From assembly GCF_013248975.1 (NCBI RefSeq), contig NZ_JABRWH010000001.1, forward strand, positions 1,550,001 to 1,614,000: a stretch of 64,000 nt of DNA. The letters are read 5' to 3'. Source of the stretch: Neobacillus endophyticus (GTDB lineage Bacteria; Bacillota; Bacilli; Bacillales; Cytobacillaceae). Under the pieces are notes generated by a model that saw nothing but the letters and a program-made list of their open reading frames with translations, was not told where the DNA came from and ran no database searches. Shown piece after piece: positions 9,093 to 17,168 of this stretch (position 1 is the first letter of the stretch; each line of letters opens with the position of its first letter). The translations under genes were made by a program, and so were the position numbers.

Positions 9093-10514
9093 TTAATTAA
9101 TCTCAAATAACTTACATTTATCATAAAAGCTCGTTTTGCCGATTTCCAGCAGCTTTGCGGCTTCCAGCTTGTTGCCGTTTGTCCTGGCTAACGCTTGTTG
9201 AATTGCTTGTTTTTCTATCTGTGCCAGCGTCTCCTTCAGCGGCTGAACAGGTATAGGTTTGGATACTGACTGAAAAACAGGGGAATCTATAGGATTTCCA
9301 CCATCTATTTCTTCTGTCTCACAATCTCGCAAATATAAAGGCAGGTGGAGCAGCTTTATCGTCTTACCATCCAGCATATTAATAGAACGTTCCAAAATAT
9401 TTTCCAGCTCGCGGATATTCCCCGGCCAGGAGTGCTGCAGTAATCGTTCAATAACCTCTGCTGATAACTCAATACCATTGCGATAAAATCTCGCCTCCAG
9501 CTTTTTTAACAATTGTTTGGCAATCGAAGGAATATCTTCTTTTCGTTCCCTTAGCGACGGAATATCGATTTTAATCACATTTAAACGATAAAATAAATCT
9601 TGGCGGAAGCCTCCTTTTTCAACCATCTTTTCTAAATCTCGATGAGTAGCAGTGATAATCCGAACATTGATTGGTATTGATTTATGTCCCCCAACACGGA
9701 CAATTTCCTTCTCCTGCAGTACTCTTAAGAGTTTACTTTGCATCGAAAGCGGCATATCTCCGATTTCATCCAAAAAAAGCGTCCCCCCGCTAGCCAATTC
9801 AATTTGCCCTTTCTTGCCGCCTTTTTTCGCACCGGTGAATGCGCCATCCTCATAACCGAACAATTCCGATTCAAACAGGTGCTCCGGGATGGAGGAACAG
9901 TTAATTGCCACAAATGGAGTAGCTGAACGGGTGCTTTCGTGATGAATCGCATGGGCAAACAATTCTTTCCCGGTACCCGACTCCCCCATTAATAACACCG
10001 TTGAATTGCTTCCGGAAACTCTTTTAGCCCATGTCTTTGCCGTCAGAAACTTAGAGCTGCTTCCAATTAAATCCTCAAAACTATATTTACTGCGCAAATC
10101 TTTATGTACTTTTGCTTGATAATAATTTAATTCGTCCACGAGATTTTGAATCTTGGTTTTATACATCAGCCATTCTTCGGGGTTACGAAACATTACATTT
10201 CCCACCGCACCGACAATTTTCCCATCCTGAAATATAGGAAAACGATTGGCTATCATTTCACTGCCATTGATTTTTTGAACAGACGCCCGTTCTTCCTGGC
10301 CTGTTTTGGTCACAATGTGCATTCTGGTATTTTCAATCACATCCTGTACTGGCCTGCCAATTGCTTCCTCCATCGTCGTCCCGATAAACTGGCAATACCC
10401 TTCGTTTATGTATAAAATTGTTCCTGTATCATCCACAATGACCACCCGTTCAGATAACAGATTGATCATTTGCTCATGCCAGCTTAGCGGTACTTTGTTA
10501 AAAGCTTGGCTCAC
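9093..10514 (-). CDS. Sigma-54-dependent PAS/AAA+/Fis transcriptional activator
   Basis: 473 residues: a PAS sensor domain (about 10-125), then the AAA+ sigma-54 interaction domain with Walker A GESGTGKE (about 178), the GAFTGA loop that contacts sigma-54 (about 225), Walker B GGTLFLDEIGD and the sensor segment WPGNIRELEN. A Fis-type helix-turn-helix closes the protein (NGNKLEAAKLLEIGKTSFYDKCK). GTG start with GGAGGG upstream. It lies downstream of, and on the same strand as, the hydroxybutyrate dehydrogenase and GntP permease genes, whose promoter has sigma-54 features and paired palindromes. The natural inference is that it activates that operon, perhaps on sensing hydroxybutyrate through the PAS domain. 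Confidence 0.94.
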   Translation of the reverse strand: MSQAFNKVPLSWHEQMINLLSERVVIVDDTGTILYINEGYCQFIGTTMEEAIGRPVQDVIENTRMHIVTKTGQEERASVQKINGSEMIANRFPIFQDGKIVGAVGNVMFRNPEEWLMYKTKIQNLVDELNYYQAKVHKDLRSKYSFEDLIGSSSKFLTAKTWAKRVSGSNSTVLLMGESGTGKELFAHAIHHESTRSATPFVAINCSSIPEHLFESELFGYEDGAFTGAKKGGKKGQIELASGGTLFLDEIGDMPLSMQSKLLRVLQEKEIVRVGGHKSIPINVRIITATHRDLEKMVEKGGFRQDLFYRLNVIKIDIPSLRERKEDIPSIAKQLLKKLEARFYRNGIELSAEVIERLLQHSWPGNIRELENILERSINMLDGKTIKLLHLPLYLRDCETEEIDGGNPIDSPVFQSVSKPIPVQPLKETLAQIEKQAIQQALARTNGNKLEAAKLLEIGKTSFYDKCKLFEIN

Positions 10515-10649
10515 CTATATTCCCTCCTTGCCGTACTCCATATGATTATTATAGCAAACGATAACTGAACATTCTGTATATTGTTGGTGTATTAAAAATC
10601 TAATAGTTTTTTATCCCCAGCAACTTCCTTGAACAAAGCAAAAAAATTA

Positions 10650-10671
10650 GAGAACCCTACCGAAGGTTCTC
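10650..10671 (-). terminator. Terminator after the hydroxybutyrate dehydrogenase gene
   Basis: GAGAACC (10650-10656) pairs with GGTTCTC (10665-10671). On the minus strand a run of T follows, which would separate the permease/dehydrogenase transcript from the activator gene. Confidence 0.7.
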
Positions 10672-10728
10672 CTTTTCATTTTTTAAAAATCATGCTTGCC
10701 TTCGCTGATCATCGTGCAGGTGTCTTTG

Positions 10729-11514
10729 TTATTGAGCTGTGTATCCGCCATCCATGACGACCGCCTGACCTGTTATGCCCCTGCCTTTATCGCTTGCTAA
10801 AAAAACGGCATAATCGGCAATTTCTGATACGGATAACAGTCGCTTTTGCGGAACAAGCGGCAATAGGATTTCCTCCACGGCATCATCCAAGCTGACATTC
10901 CTTGCCTTGGCCAAATCAGCCAACTGCCCTCTTACAAGCGGGGTATCAACATAGCCGGGACATAAGGCATTGACCGTGATTCCGTGAGGAGCACCTTCTA
11001 ATGCCGCCACTTTCGTCAAACCGATGACTCCGTGTTTGGCGCTATTGTAGGCCGCTTTGCCGGCAAAGCCCACAAGCCCATTAATGGAAGCGATATTGAT
11101 CACCCTGCCAAACCCTTGTTCCTTCATGTAAGGGAACACATGTTTAATCCCAATGAATGGAGCCGTTAACATCACCTTTATAAGCAGTTCAAATTTTTCC
11201 GTTGGAAATTCCTCAATCGGGGCCACATACTGCAACCCGGCATTATTTACTAAAATATCCATCGTTCCGAAGGTGTTCCGAGCCAATTCAAGACTATTTT
11301 TATATGCCTCCTCCTTCGTTACGTCACAAGGGGCAGCGATTGCCTGAAATCCTTGTTCTTTTAGCTCAAACACCACTTGATTTGCTTTTTCAGCATTTAA
11401 ATCAGAAATCACTATATTTGCACCTTCAATGGCAAATGCTTTAGCGATCGCCAAGCCAATTCCACTCGCCGAACCGGTTATAAATGCTGTTTTTCCTGCC
11501 AATGTATGATTCAT
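10729..11514 (-). CDS. bdhA: 3-hydroxybutyrate dehydrogenase (SDR family)
   Basis: 261 residues of the classical short-chain dehydrogenase fold: the NAD-binding loop TGSASGIG (about 12-19), NNAG (about 92), catalytic Ser in INIASINGLVGFAGKAAYNSAKHG with the Tyr-x3-Lys pair (about 155-160), and the tail DGGYTAQ typical of D-3-hydroxybutyrate dehydrogenases. It oxidises 3-hydroxybutyrate to acetoacetate in the cytoplasm. The ATG at 11514 is preferred because GGAGG lies 8 bases upstream; an earlier in-frame codon at 11541 has no site. It follows the GntP permease by about 40 bases and is probably co-transcribed with it. Confidence 0.9.
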   Translation of the reverse strand: MNHTLAGKTAFITGSASGIGLAIAKAFAIEGANIVISDLNAEKANQVVFELKEQGFQAIAAPCDVTKEEAYKNSLELARNTFGTMDILVNNAGLQYVAPIEEFPTEKFELLIKVMLTAPFIGIKHVFPYMKEQGFGRVINIASINGLVGFAGKAAYNSAKHGVIGLTKVAALEGAPHGITVNALCPGYVDTPLVRGQLADLAKARNVSLDDAVEEILLPLVPQKRLLSVSEIADYAVFLASDKGRGITGQAVVMDGGYTAQ

Positions 11515-11556
11515 GGCTGTGCCTCCTAATCTAATAAACATCCAACTTCCAAACGA

Positions 11557-12996
11557 TTAAACGATTCCAAAAATCGAGTAAAGGGCAATAATCACAAATA
11601 CAGCCAAGGTTTTAATAATGGTAATTGCAAAAATGTCTTTATACGATTGTTTATGCGTTAGTCCTGTTACCGCGAGCAAGGTGATTACTGCTCCGTTATG
11701 GGGGAGGGTGTCCATGCCGCCCGATGCCATTGCCACGACACGGTGCATAACTTCAGGTGGGATTTTTGCAGCTGCGATTGCCTGATTATACTTTTCAGCC
11801 ATCGCCCCTAAGGCAATCCCCATCCCGCCAGATGCAGAACCGGTCATCCCTGCAAGGGTGCTTGTTGTCACGGCACCATTTACAAGCGGATTTGTGAACG
11901 TTCCGGAAATGCCGGCGCTGATTTTGGCAAACCCAGGAAGAGCAGCAATAATACCGCCAAATCCATACTCCGCCCCGGTATTCATGGTGGCCAGCAAGGA
12001 TCCTCCTATAGCTGTATTCAAACCATTCTTGAAGTCTTTCATGACTCTTTTCCAATCGTAGGCAATCGATGTCACAATTCCAACGAGCAGCGCCATTATG
12101 ATCGCCCAGATAGGAGCAAGTACGGCTACGTCCACTGTATAAGTTTTCAAGCCCAGCGCTGTAAAATCAAAACCATGCGGATACCATTTGGGAATATACG
12201 TTACAAAAAGTTTATTGGTGACTCCAACTAAGATCAGGGGAACAAAGGCAAGGAACTGCTTTGCCCATGATTGTTCAGTTGATAAATCGGGAAGAGTAAG
12301 TTCTTTCATTTCAGCCAGTTCTTTTTCCAGAGCAGCGGCTGTTTCCGCCTCAAACCCATAATATCCTTCGCCTGCCTTTTGAGCCTTTTTCCTTCTCGAT
12401 TCTAAATATAATAGTCCCGATGCCAGAACTATTACCGCGCCTATAATCCCAAGAGTGGGTGCAGCATAAATATTTGTTTTAAAAAATGCAATGGGAATGA
12501 CGTTCTGAATTTGCGGCGTTCCTGGCAGTGCATCCATTGTAAAGGTAAAGGCGCCGAGAGCAATCGTACCTGGAATCAGCCGTTTCGGAATATCTGCCTG
12601 TCTAAACATTTGCGCTGCAAACGGATATATAGCAAACACCGCAACAAATAAACTGACACCGCTGTATGTTAATATTGCGCCTAGCAATACAATCGTCAGC
12701 ATGGCCCGTTTGGCACCAAGCAAGCGGACAATCGTCTTGGCGATAGACTCAGCTATGCCTGACATTTCCACAACTTTTCCAAAAATAGCTCCTAACAGAA
12801 AGACAGCAAAATAGGATTTAATAAAGCCGACCATTTTTTCCATAAACACGCCAGAGAAGAAGGGCAAAACATGGCTTGGGGCAATGAGCAAAACAGCTAA
12901 AAGTGCACAGATTGGGGCGAATAAAATAACAGAATAACCGCGGTAAGCAACAAACATTAATAACCCCAGCGCCAATAAAATAACCAATAAATCCAT
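11557..12996 (-). CDS. GntP-family permease, probably for 3-hydroxybutyrate or another short organic acid
   Basis: 479 residues with about 12 membrane helices. Family features are the GAIFGKVVEMSGIAESIAK segment, the TIALGAFTFTMDALPGTPQIQN loop, and the glycine/alanine-rich GSASGGMGIALGAM and ASGGMDTLPHNGAVITLLAVTGL near the end. These are characteristic of GntP/Dct-like transporters of gluconate and hydroxy acids. First gene of the transcript with the hydroxybutyrate dehydrogenase, hence the substrate guess. Start ATG with AAGGGGG upstream. Its leader carries a cre box, a sigma-54 promoter and two activator palindromes. Confidence 0.88.
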   Translation of the reverse strand: MDLLVILLALGLLMFVAYRGYSVILFAPICALLAVLLIAPSHVLPFFSGVFMEKMVGFIKSYFAVFLLGAIFGKVVEMSGIAESIAKTIVRLLGAKRAMLTIVLLGAILTYSGVSLFVAVFAIYPFAAQMFRQADIPKRLIPGTIALGAFTFTMDALPGTPQIQNVIPIAFFKTNIYAAPTLGIIGAVIVLASGLLYLESRRKKAQKAGEGYYGFEAETAAALEKELAEMKELTLPDLSTEQSWAKQFLAFVPLILVGVTNKLFVTYIPKWYPHGFDFTALGLKTYTVDVAVLAPIWAIIMALLVGIVTSIAYDWKRVMKDFKNGLNTAIGGSLLATMNTGAEYGFGGIIAALPGFAKISAGISGTFTNPLVNGAVTTSTLAGMTGSASGGMGIALGAMAEKYNQAIAAAKIPPEVMHRVVAMASGGMDTLPHNGAVITLLAVTGLTHKQSYKDIFAITIIKTLAVFVIIALYSIFGIV

Positions 12997-13037
12997 ATAA
13001 ATCCCCCTTTTGTGTATTTGCAGGAAAACACTTCACT

Positions 13038-13051
13038 AGTAAACGCTTTCA
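13038..13051 (-). promoter_or_regulatory. CcpA-binding cre site
   Basis: The plus-strand sequence AGTAAACGCTTTCA matches the cre consensus TGWAANCGNTNWCA at 13 of 14 positions. It lies between the predicted sigma-54 start point (about 13068) and the permease start codon, where bound CcpA would block transcription when preferred sugars are present. Confidence 0.65.
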
Positions 13052-13078
13052 AAAAATGACCTCCCACATATTTCATTT

Positions 13079-13094
13079 AGCAAGTTTTATGCCA
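13079..13094 (-). promoter_or_regulatory. Sigma-54 (-24/-12) promoter of the hydroxybutyrate operon
   Basis: Read on the minus strand the site is TGGCAT-N5-TTGCT, with the invariant GG and GC exactly 10 bases apart (GG at 13093-13092, GC at 13081-13080). It lies about 95 bases upstream of the permease and fits the sigma-54 activator encoded in the same cluster. Confidence 0.75.
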
Positions 13095-13156
13095 TTTATA
13101 AATAACTTAGAAAATTCCGTGTTTTAGGCATTCCACGTTTATTGCAATAGACCACC

Positions 13157-13195
13157 TTCCGGAATTTCGGAAACTAACCTTCCGGAAAAACGGAA
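13157..13195 (-). promoter_or_regulatory. Paired upstream activator sites for the sigma-54 regulator
   Basis: Two copies of TTCCG-N6-CGGAA (13157-13172 and 13180-13195) lie 23 bp apart centre to centre, about 70-100 bp upstream of the -24 element. This is the expected place for binding of a Fis-type activator hexamer. Identical spacing in both copies argues against chance. Confidence 0.7.
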
Positions 13196-13330
13196 CTTTC
13201 CATTTTTAAGGAAAGCAACAAAAAATGACCCCTGCCATGTTTTGCAAGGATCAGTTGAAGGTGTATTGAGGGCACAGTATCACTGACATGGACGATCAGA
13301 ACAATACTCGCTTTCAGATTCTGCTAATTG

Positions 13331-13415
13331 TTATTTATCCGCCTTATGAAGGACAGGGCTCGCTTTCCAGTTCTGCTTTTTGGCCTTCATCCCCCTTATG
13401 AAGGAAATTACTCCT
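13331..13415. repeat. Short array of the GAAGGAC-type 52-bp repeat
   Basis: CCTTATGAAGGA occurs at 13342 and 13394, exactly 52 bp apart, the second preceded by GGCCTTCAT as in the larger array at 29931-30135. Each unit contains a CCTTCAT...ATGAAGG palindrome. Confidence 0.65.
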
Positions 13416-13460
13416 TCCGTCAATGTAAATGCCCTTTATTACAGATCAACCCATAAAAAA

Positions 13461-13497
13461 ACAGCCGAAAAGCAGATTCCACGCTTTTTTCGACTGT
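13461..13497 (-). terminator. Probable terminator of the LCP gene
   Basis: An imperfect stem pairs ACAG-CGAAAAGC with GCTTTTTTCG-CTGT; it lies about 90 bases after the minus-strand stop codon. Confidence 0.55.
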
Positions 13498-13587
13498 CTT
13501 TATACTATTAAAATTTTATGGCGATCGCCAGGCAAACTGGACTGGCTATTTCCCAAAATAAAACCACATAATCTGCAAATAACAAAC

Positions 13588-14496
13588 TTAATCCTGAAAA
13601 TACGCGGCAATGATCTTTTTCATCTGCTGCTGATTGATAACAATTTGATCATTATATGCACGCAAAACATCGTCATATAGGCTTTCTTGGTTTCCTTGCA
13701 ATTGTTTGTAGGTGACTTGTTTGTTAGGATCAATGTTTTTTACCGCTAACCCCAGGCTTGCCATGTCCGATGTTGACATATTGGTTGCCAGCATATAATT
13801 GGATAAGGAGTTTACAAGGGTTGGCAGCTTTGGAATGTTGGCCGGACTTAAAGCTTCTTTAGCTATTCCTTTTAAAAGCTCCACTTGGGCCATTTGCCGC
13901 CCATAGTCTCCGCCTGCAGCGGAGTGGCGTTCACGTGCAATCGCTAATGCTGTTGCTCCGTTAACAAAATGCGAGCCGGCATTCATTACTTGGCCATTTA
14001 TTGTCACAGTTTCGGGGACGTCCATGGTAATTCCCCCCAAGGCATCCACCATAGATTGAATCCCTTGGAAATTGGTTTCGGCATAATAGTTAATCGGCAC
14101 ACCTGTGAAATCACTAATGACCTTAACCGCTTCTTCAATCCCCGCCTTTGCCCCATTCTTAGACTGCAAGACATACTGAACACTGGTTAATTTCGTGTAA
14201 CCATAGCCAGGAAAATGAATACGAGTATCACGAGGGATACTAATGGCGTTCACTTGATGCTTGCTCAAATCCACATGTGCCAAAATCATGGTATCCGAAT
14301 GGCCAATCGTTTCTCCTGGCCTTTGATCGGATCCCATCAGTAAAATATTTACACTCTTGGCATTGAAATGTTGGGCTGGCTGAATCTGATAATAGGCATA
14401 TGCCATTGCAGCACCACTAATTATAAGGATCACAAGAAAGGTATTACGAAAAACCTTCCATTTACTCTTCTTTTTCAAATGTCTATCCGATCTCAT
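13588..14496 (-). CDS. LytR-CpsA-Psr (LCP) family cell-wall polymer ligase
   Basis: 302 residues: a basic N-terminus (KKKSKWKVFR), one membrane anchor (about 18-38) and an extracellular LCP domain. LCP motifs visible are NILLMGSDQR (about 50), HSDTMILAHVD, AISIPRDTRIHFPGYGYTKLTSV (about 85-105) with the arginines that bind the polyprenyl pyrophosphate, and ALAIARERHSAAGGDYGRQ. These enzymes transfer teichoic acid or other glycopolymers from lipid carrier to peptidoglycan. The ATG at 14496 has GGAGG 4 bases upstream; a longer TTG-started frame (14559) lacks a good site. It follows ohrR on the same strand. Confidence 0.92.
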   Translation of the reverse strand: MRSDRHLKKKSKWKVFRNTFLVILIISGAAMAYAYYQIQPAQHFNAKSVNILLMGSDQRPGETIGHSDTMILAHVDLSKHQVNAISIPRDTRIHFPGYGYTKLTSVQYVLQSKNGAKAGIEEAVKVISDFTGVPINYYAETNFQGIQSMVDALGGITMDVPETVTINGQVMNAGSHFVNGATALAIARERHSAAGGDYGRQMAQVELLKGIAKEALSPANIPKLPTLVNSLSNYMLATNMSTSDMASLGLAVKNIDPNKQVTYKQLQGNQESLYDDVLRAYNDQIVINQQQMKKIIAAYFQD

Positions 14497-14572
14497 ATGT
14501 CCTCCGATAACTTCATCTTCGCTGTTTTTAGTATTTGAAACATTTAAAATGAATATCAATATATTTTTCCTG

Positions 14573-15010
14573 TTAGATGGAATGTACCTGTTGTGTTAAT
14601 TGCTTAATCACCTTATTTAAGGCTTGTACTTCTTCCACCGTCATACCCGATGCCTCCAGCAGGGATTTCGGAATACAAAAAGCTTTCTCCTTAATCGCTT
14701 CCCCTTTTTCAGTAATGGTCACAATCACCACGCGTTCATCTGTTTTATCCCGCTGGCGCTCAATTAATCCGGCGGCCTCCATTCGTTTTAACATGGGGGT
14801 CAGCGTTCCAGAATCAAGATCGAGCAGTTTCCCAAGCTGTTTAACCGTGCTTTGTTCTTTCTCCCATAATGCCAGAAGAACTAAATATTGCGGATAGGTA
14901 AGATTCAATTCATCCAAGAATGGGCGATACAAACGTAGGATTGCTCTTGAACAAGCATATAGTGAAAAGCATAATTGATTATCTAAATGAAATAATTCCT
15001 TATTTTCCAT
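14573..15010 (-). CDS. ohrR: OhrR, MarR-family organic-hydroperoxide-sensing repressor
   Basis: 145 residues with the winged helix of the MarR family (TVKQLGKLLDLDSGTLTPMLKRMEAAGLIERQRDKTDER). The N-terminal sequence LDNQLCFSLYACSR carries the reactive sensing cysteine of OhrR (Cys14 here, Cys15 in B. subtilis). Oxidation of this cysteine by organic peroxides releases the repressor from DNA. It is divergent from ohr, and the shared intergenic region has an OhrR-like operator overlapping the ohr promoter, which is the normal arrangement. Cys20 could support a two-cysteine mechanism (inference). Confidence 0.95.
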   Translation of the reverse strand: MENKELFHLDNQLCFSLYACSRAILRLYRPFLDELNLTYPQYLVLLALWEKEQSTVKQLGKLLDLDSGTLTPMLKRMEAAGLIERQRDKTDERVVIVTITEKGEAIKEKAFCIPKSLLEASGMTVEEVQALNKVIKQLTQQVHSI

Positions 15011-15089
15011 TGATGTGCACCCCAGCTTTATTAATCATTGCTATCCCAATTTTAGCAAATGAATAGTTAAACACAACATTATATTGCAC

Positions 15090-15102
15090 ACAATTAAATT
15101 GT
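15090..15102 (+). promoter_or_regulatory. OhrR operator
   Basis: ACAATT-A-AATTGT is a perfect inverted repeat matching the known Bacillus ohrA operator half sites. It abuts the -35 box of ohr, so bound OhrR would exclude RNA polymerase. Confidence 0.8.
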
Positions 15103-15130
15103 TGACAACCAGACAAACAAAGAGTAAGAT
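15102..15130 (+). promoter_or_regulatory. Sigma-A promoter of ohr
   Basis: TTGACA (15102-15107) and TAAGAT (15125-15130) are separated by 17 bases, close to the consensus vegetative promoter. Confidence 0.8.
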
Positions 15131-15191
15131 GTGACTACAAAGGTTTTGCAAAATTAAATTTTATAAAATACAAAAACAGGAGGAATTTATA

Positions 15192-15614
15192 ATGGCGAAC
15201 ACATTATTTACATCAACAGTTTCAGCAGTAGGAGGACGCGAGGGAAGAGTTGAATCTCCAGATGGAATGATTAAGTTAGATATAGCAATGCCGGGAACAC
15301 CTAGAGCAAAGCAGCTCCCTCAGGCGACAAACCCGGAGCAGCTTTTTGCAGCAGGATATTCCGCTTGCTTCGATGGTGCCTTACAGTTAATCGCAAGAAA
15401 AGAACGAGTCAATTTTGAGTCAGAAGTAACAGCGAACGTAAGTTTATTAAAAGACGATTCTGACCAAGGGTATAAATTAGCCGTTACCCTTCAAATTAAA
15501 GGTGCCGGTATTGAAAGAGACCTTCTTGAAGAACTTGCTCACAAAGCACATGCATTCTGCCCTTATTCCAAAGCAACCCGCGGGAATATTAATGTCACAT
15601 TGGAAATTATCTAA
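15192..15614 (+). CDS. ohrA: Organic hydroperoxide resistance protein (Ohr/OsmC family peroxiredoxin)
   Basis: 140 residues, the usual Ohr length. The two redox cysteines are Cys59 (GYSACFDGAL) and Cys123 (HAFCPYSKATRGN), and the arginine and glutamate of the active site (PRAKQLPQATNPEQLFAAGY) are present. It reduces organic and lipid hydroperoxides to alcohols using lipoylated protein or other thiols, in the cytoplasm as a homodimer. AGGAGG precedes the ATG by about 7 bases. Divergently transcribed and repressed by the neighbouring OhrR. Confidence 0.97.
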   Translation: MANTLFTSTVSAVGGREGRVESPDGMIKLDIAMPGTPRAKQLPQATNPEQLFAAGYSACFDGALQLIARKERVNFESEVTANVSLLKDDSDQGYKLAVTLQIKGAGIERDLLEELAHKAHAFCPYSKATRGNINVTLEII

Positions 15615-15622
15615 AGGCAGCA

Positions 15623-15670
15623 AAAAGAAGCGTCAAGGACACTTATAAGTGTTCTTTAACGCTTCTTTTT
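15623..15670. terminator. Bidirectional terminator between ohr and the convergent kinase gene
   Basis: The outer stem AAAAGAAGCGT (15623-) pairs with ACGCTTCTTTT (-15670), and an inner stem GGACACTT/AAGTGTTC sits in its loop; A and T tracts flank it. Confidence 0.85.
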
Positions 15671-15698
15671 TCAATCAATCAACCCTTATAGGATATTT

Positions 15699-16925
15699 TC
15701 AGTCATTTACAGCTAAAAATCGAGCCGTGACAGTCGTTCCTTTTCCGATCGAACTATTAAAATGGAGTGCCCCATCATATTTTTCTACAATATTAAAACA
15801 AATCATTAACCCCAAACCTGTTCCCTTACTTTTTAATGAATAAAAAGGAGTGCCTAGAGATTTAATTTCTTCTATCGACATCCCACTTCCCTCATCCTTG
15901 ATTTTAATTTCAATATATTTCCCTTTTCTACTTGCATCAACAACAATCGATTGACCGACTTCTGAAGCCTCAATGGCATTTTTTATTAAATTAATAATCA
16001 GCTGTTTAAACTCAATTTTATTTATAGCAATATAACAAGCTTCCTCTGCATTTATATGAATCTGATTATCATTTATGGTTCCATAGGAATGGAGTAAGCT
16101 TGTCACACTATGAAGGACATCCTCTACATCCACTTTTTCCAAACTTAAATCTTTATCAGGCTTTGCCAGGGATAAAAATTGCGATATGACTTCTTCTGCT
16201 GTCTCTAATTCATCAATCATTAAACAAAAATTGTCTTTCATGGAAGGCGGAATGGAAGTATCTTCTTTATAGAATTGCAAAAATCCTTTAACAACTGTTA
16301 ACGGATTTCTTATTTCGTGAGCAACAGCAGCTGTTAATTGCCCTGTCAGTTTTAAACGTTCTGAGTTCTGTAATTGCTCGTAATAGAGATGCTGTTTTTT
16401 GATCCGATTAAAGGATAGATAGTAAATTAGAAATATGATTACTTGGACCCCAACTAAGTCAATCGTATTGCCAATTAGATCCCCCTTTAAAGATGCATAT
16501 ACGCTGCCTTTATCAAAAAAGGTGGTATAAACCATGGTGAATATTTGTAAAATGCCGTTTAGCACGAAGGAAAAGTAAAACAACTTTGAATCAAAAAATA
16601 GGATTGCTAATGCAGGAATAAAACAAATATATATATATGTGGACCAAGTTTCAGGATATAAAAAGAAAAGCAGATAGAAGTAGATAGATCCTAAAAGAAT
16701 GATCATAATTCTAAAAAAATGTGTCTCATACTTTGGATAGATTAATAAACATACGGATAAGACTAAAATGAGTAAACACTGCAAAATAAATCCTATTTCA
16801 AATTGATAAAAAAGTGATTTGCCTGTGATCACCCCTGTTACCATTAGAAAAATGACAATCAACATGGAGATATAATAGGATTTGCGACTCATTTGGCTGT
16901 AAAATTCTTTCATCAATTCACCCAT
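15699..16925 (-). CDS. KinB-like membrane sensor histidine kinase
   Basis: 408 residues: about six hydrophobic helices in the first 175 residues, with no large extracellular domain. The HisKA box VAHEIRNPLTVVKGFLQ (His about 207) and the HATPase region follow, with N-box NLIKNAIEAS, KDEGSGM and GTGLGL. The HEIRNPLTVVKGFLQ style and membrane layout resemble the sporulation kinase KinB, which phosphorylates Spo0F. No response regulator gene is adjacent, consistent with an orphan kinase feeding a phosphorelay (inference). The neighbouring gene on the same strand encodes a second orphan kinase of the same HisKA type. Confidence 0.88.
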   Translation of the reverse strand: MGELMKEFYSQMSRKSYYISMLIVIFLMVTGVITGKSLFYQFEIGFILQCLLILVLSVCLLIYPKYETHFFRIMIILLGSIYFYLLFFLYPETWSTYIYICFIPALAILFFDSKLFYFSFVLNGILQIFTMVYTTFFDKGSVYASLKGDLIGNTIDLVGVQVIIFLIYYLSFNRIKKQHLYYEQLQNSERLKLTGQLTAAVAHEIRNPLTVVKGFLQFYKEDTSIPPSMKDNFCLMIDELETAEEVISQFLSLAKPDKDLSLEKVDVEDVLHSVTSLLHSYGTINDNQIHINAEEACYIAINKIEFKQLIINLIKNAIEASEVGQSIVVDASRKGKYIEIKIKDEGSGMSIEEIKSLGTPFYSLKSKGTGLGLMICFNIVEKYDGALHFNSSIGKGTTVTARFLAVND

Positions 16926-17115
16926 TTACATTAATAGTTACTATTTACAATATACAACTTTCATATCTACTTAGAAAGTGCCACTTCGCTCAAAAAATGT
17001 CGAAAAACCTAACATCCATAGATGATAGTTATACTGCCCCTTCGACCGTTTTTTCAACCTGCTGCCATTCTTGAGGTTTTGCGGTCTCTTAAGCGCCTAG
17101 GAAATAATAAAATAG

Positions 17116-17137
17116 GGAGCCTATTCTTGCAGGCTCC
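17116..17137 (-). terminator. Terminator after the GAF/PAS kinase gene
   Basis: GGAGCCT (17116-17122) pairs with AGGCTCC (17131-17137). On the minus strand a T-rich tract follows. Confidence 0.6.
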
Positions 17138-17168
17138 AACTTTTCCAATATCTTTATAACTAGCTAAA

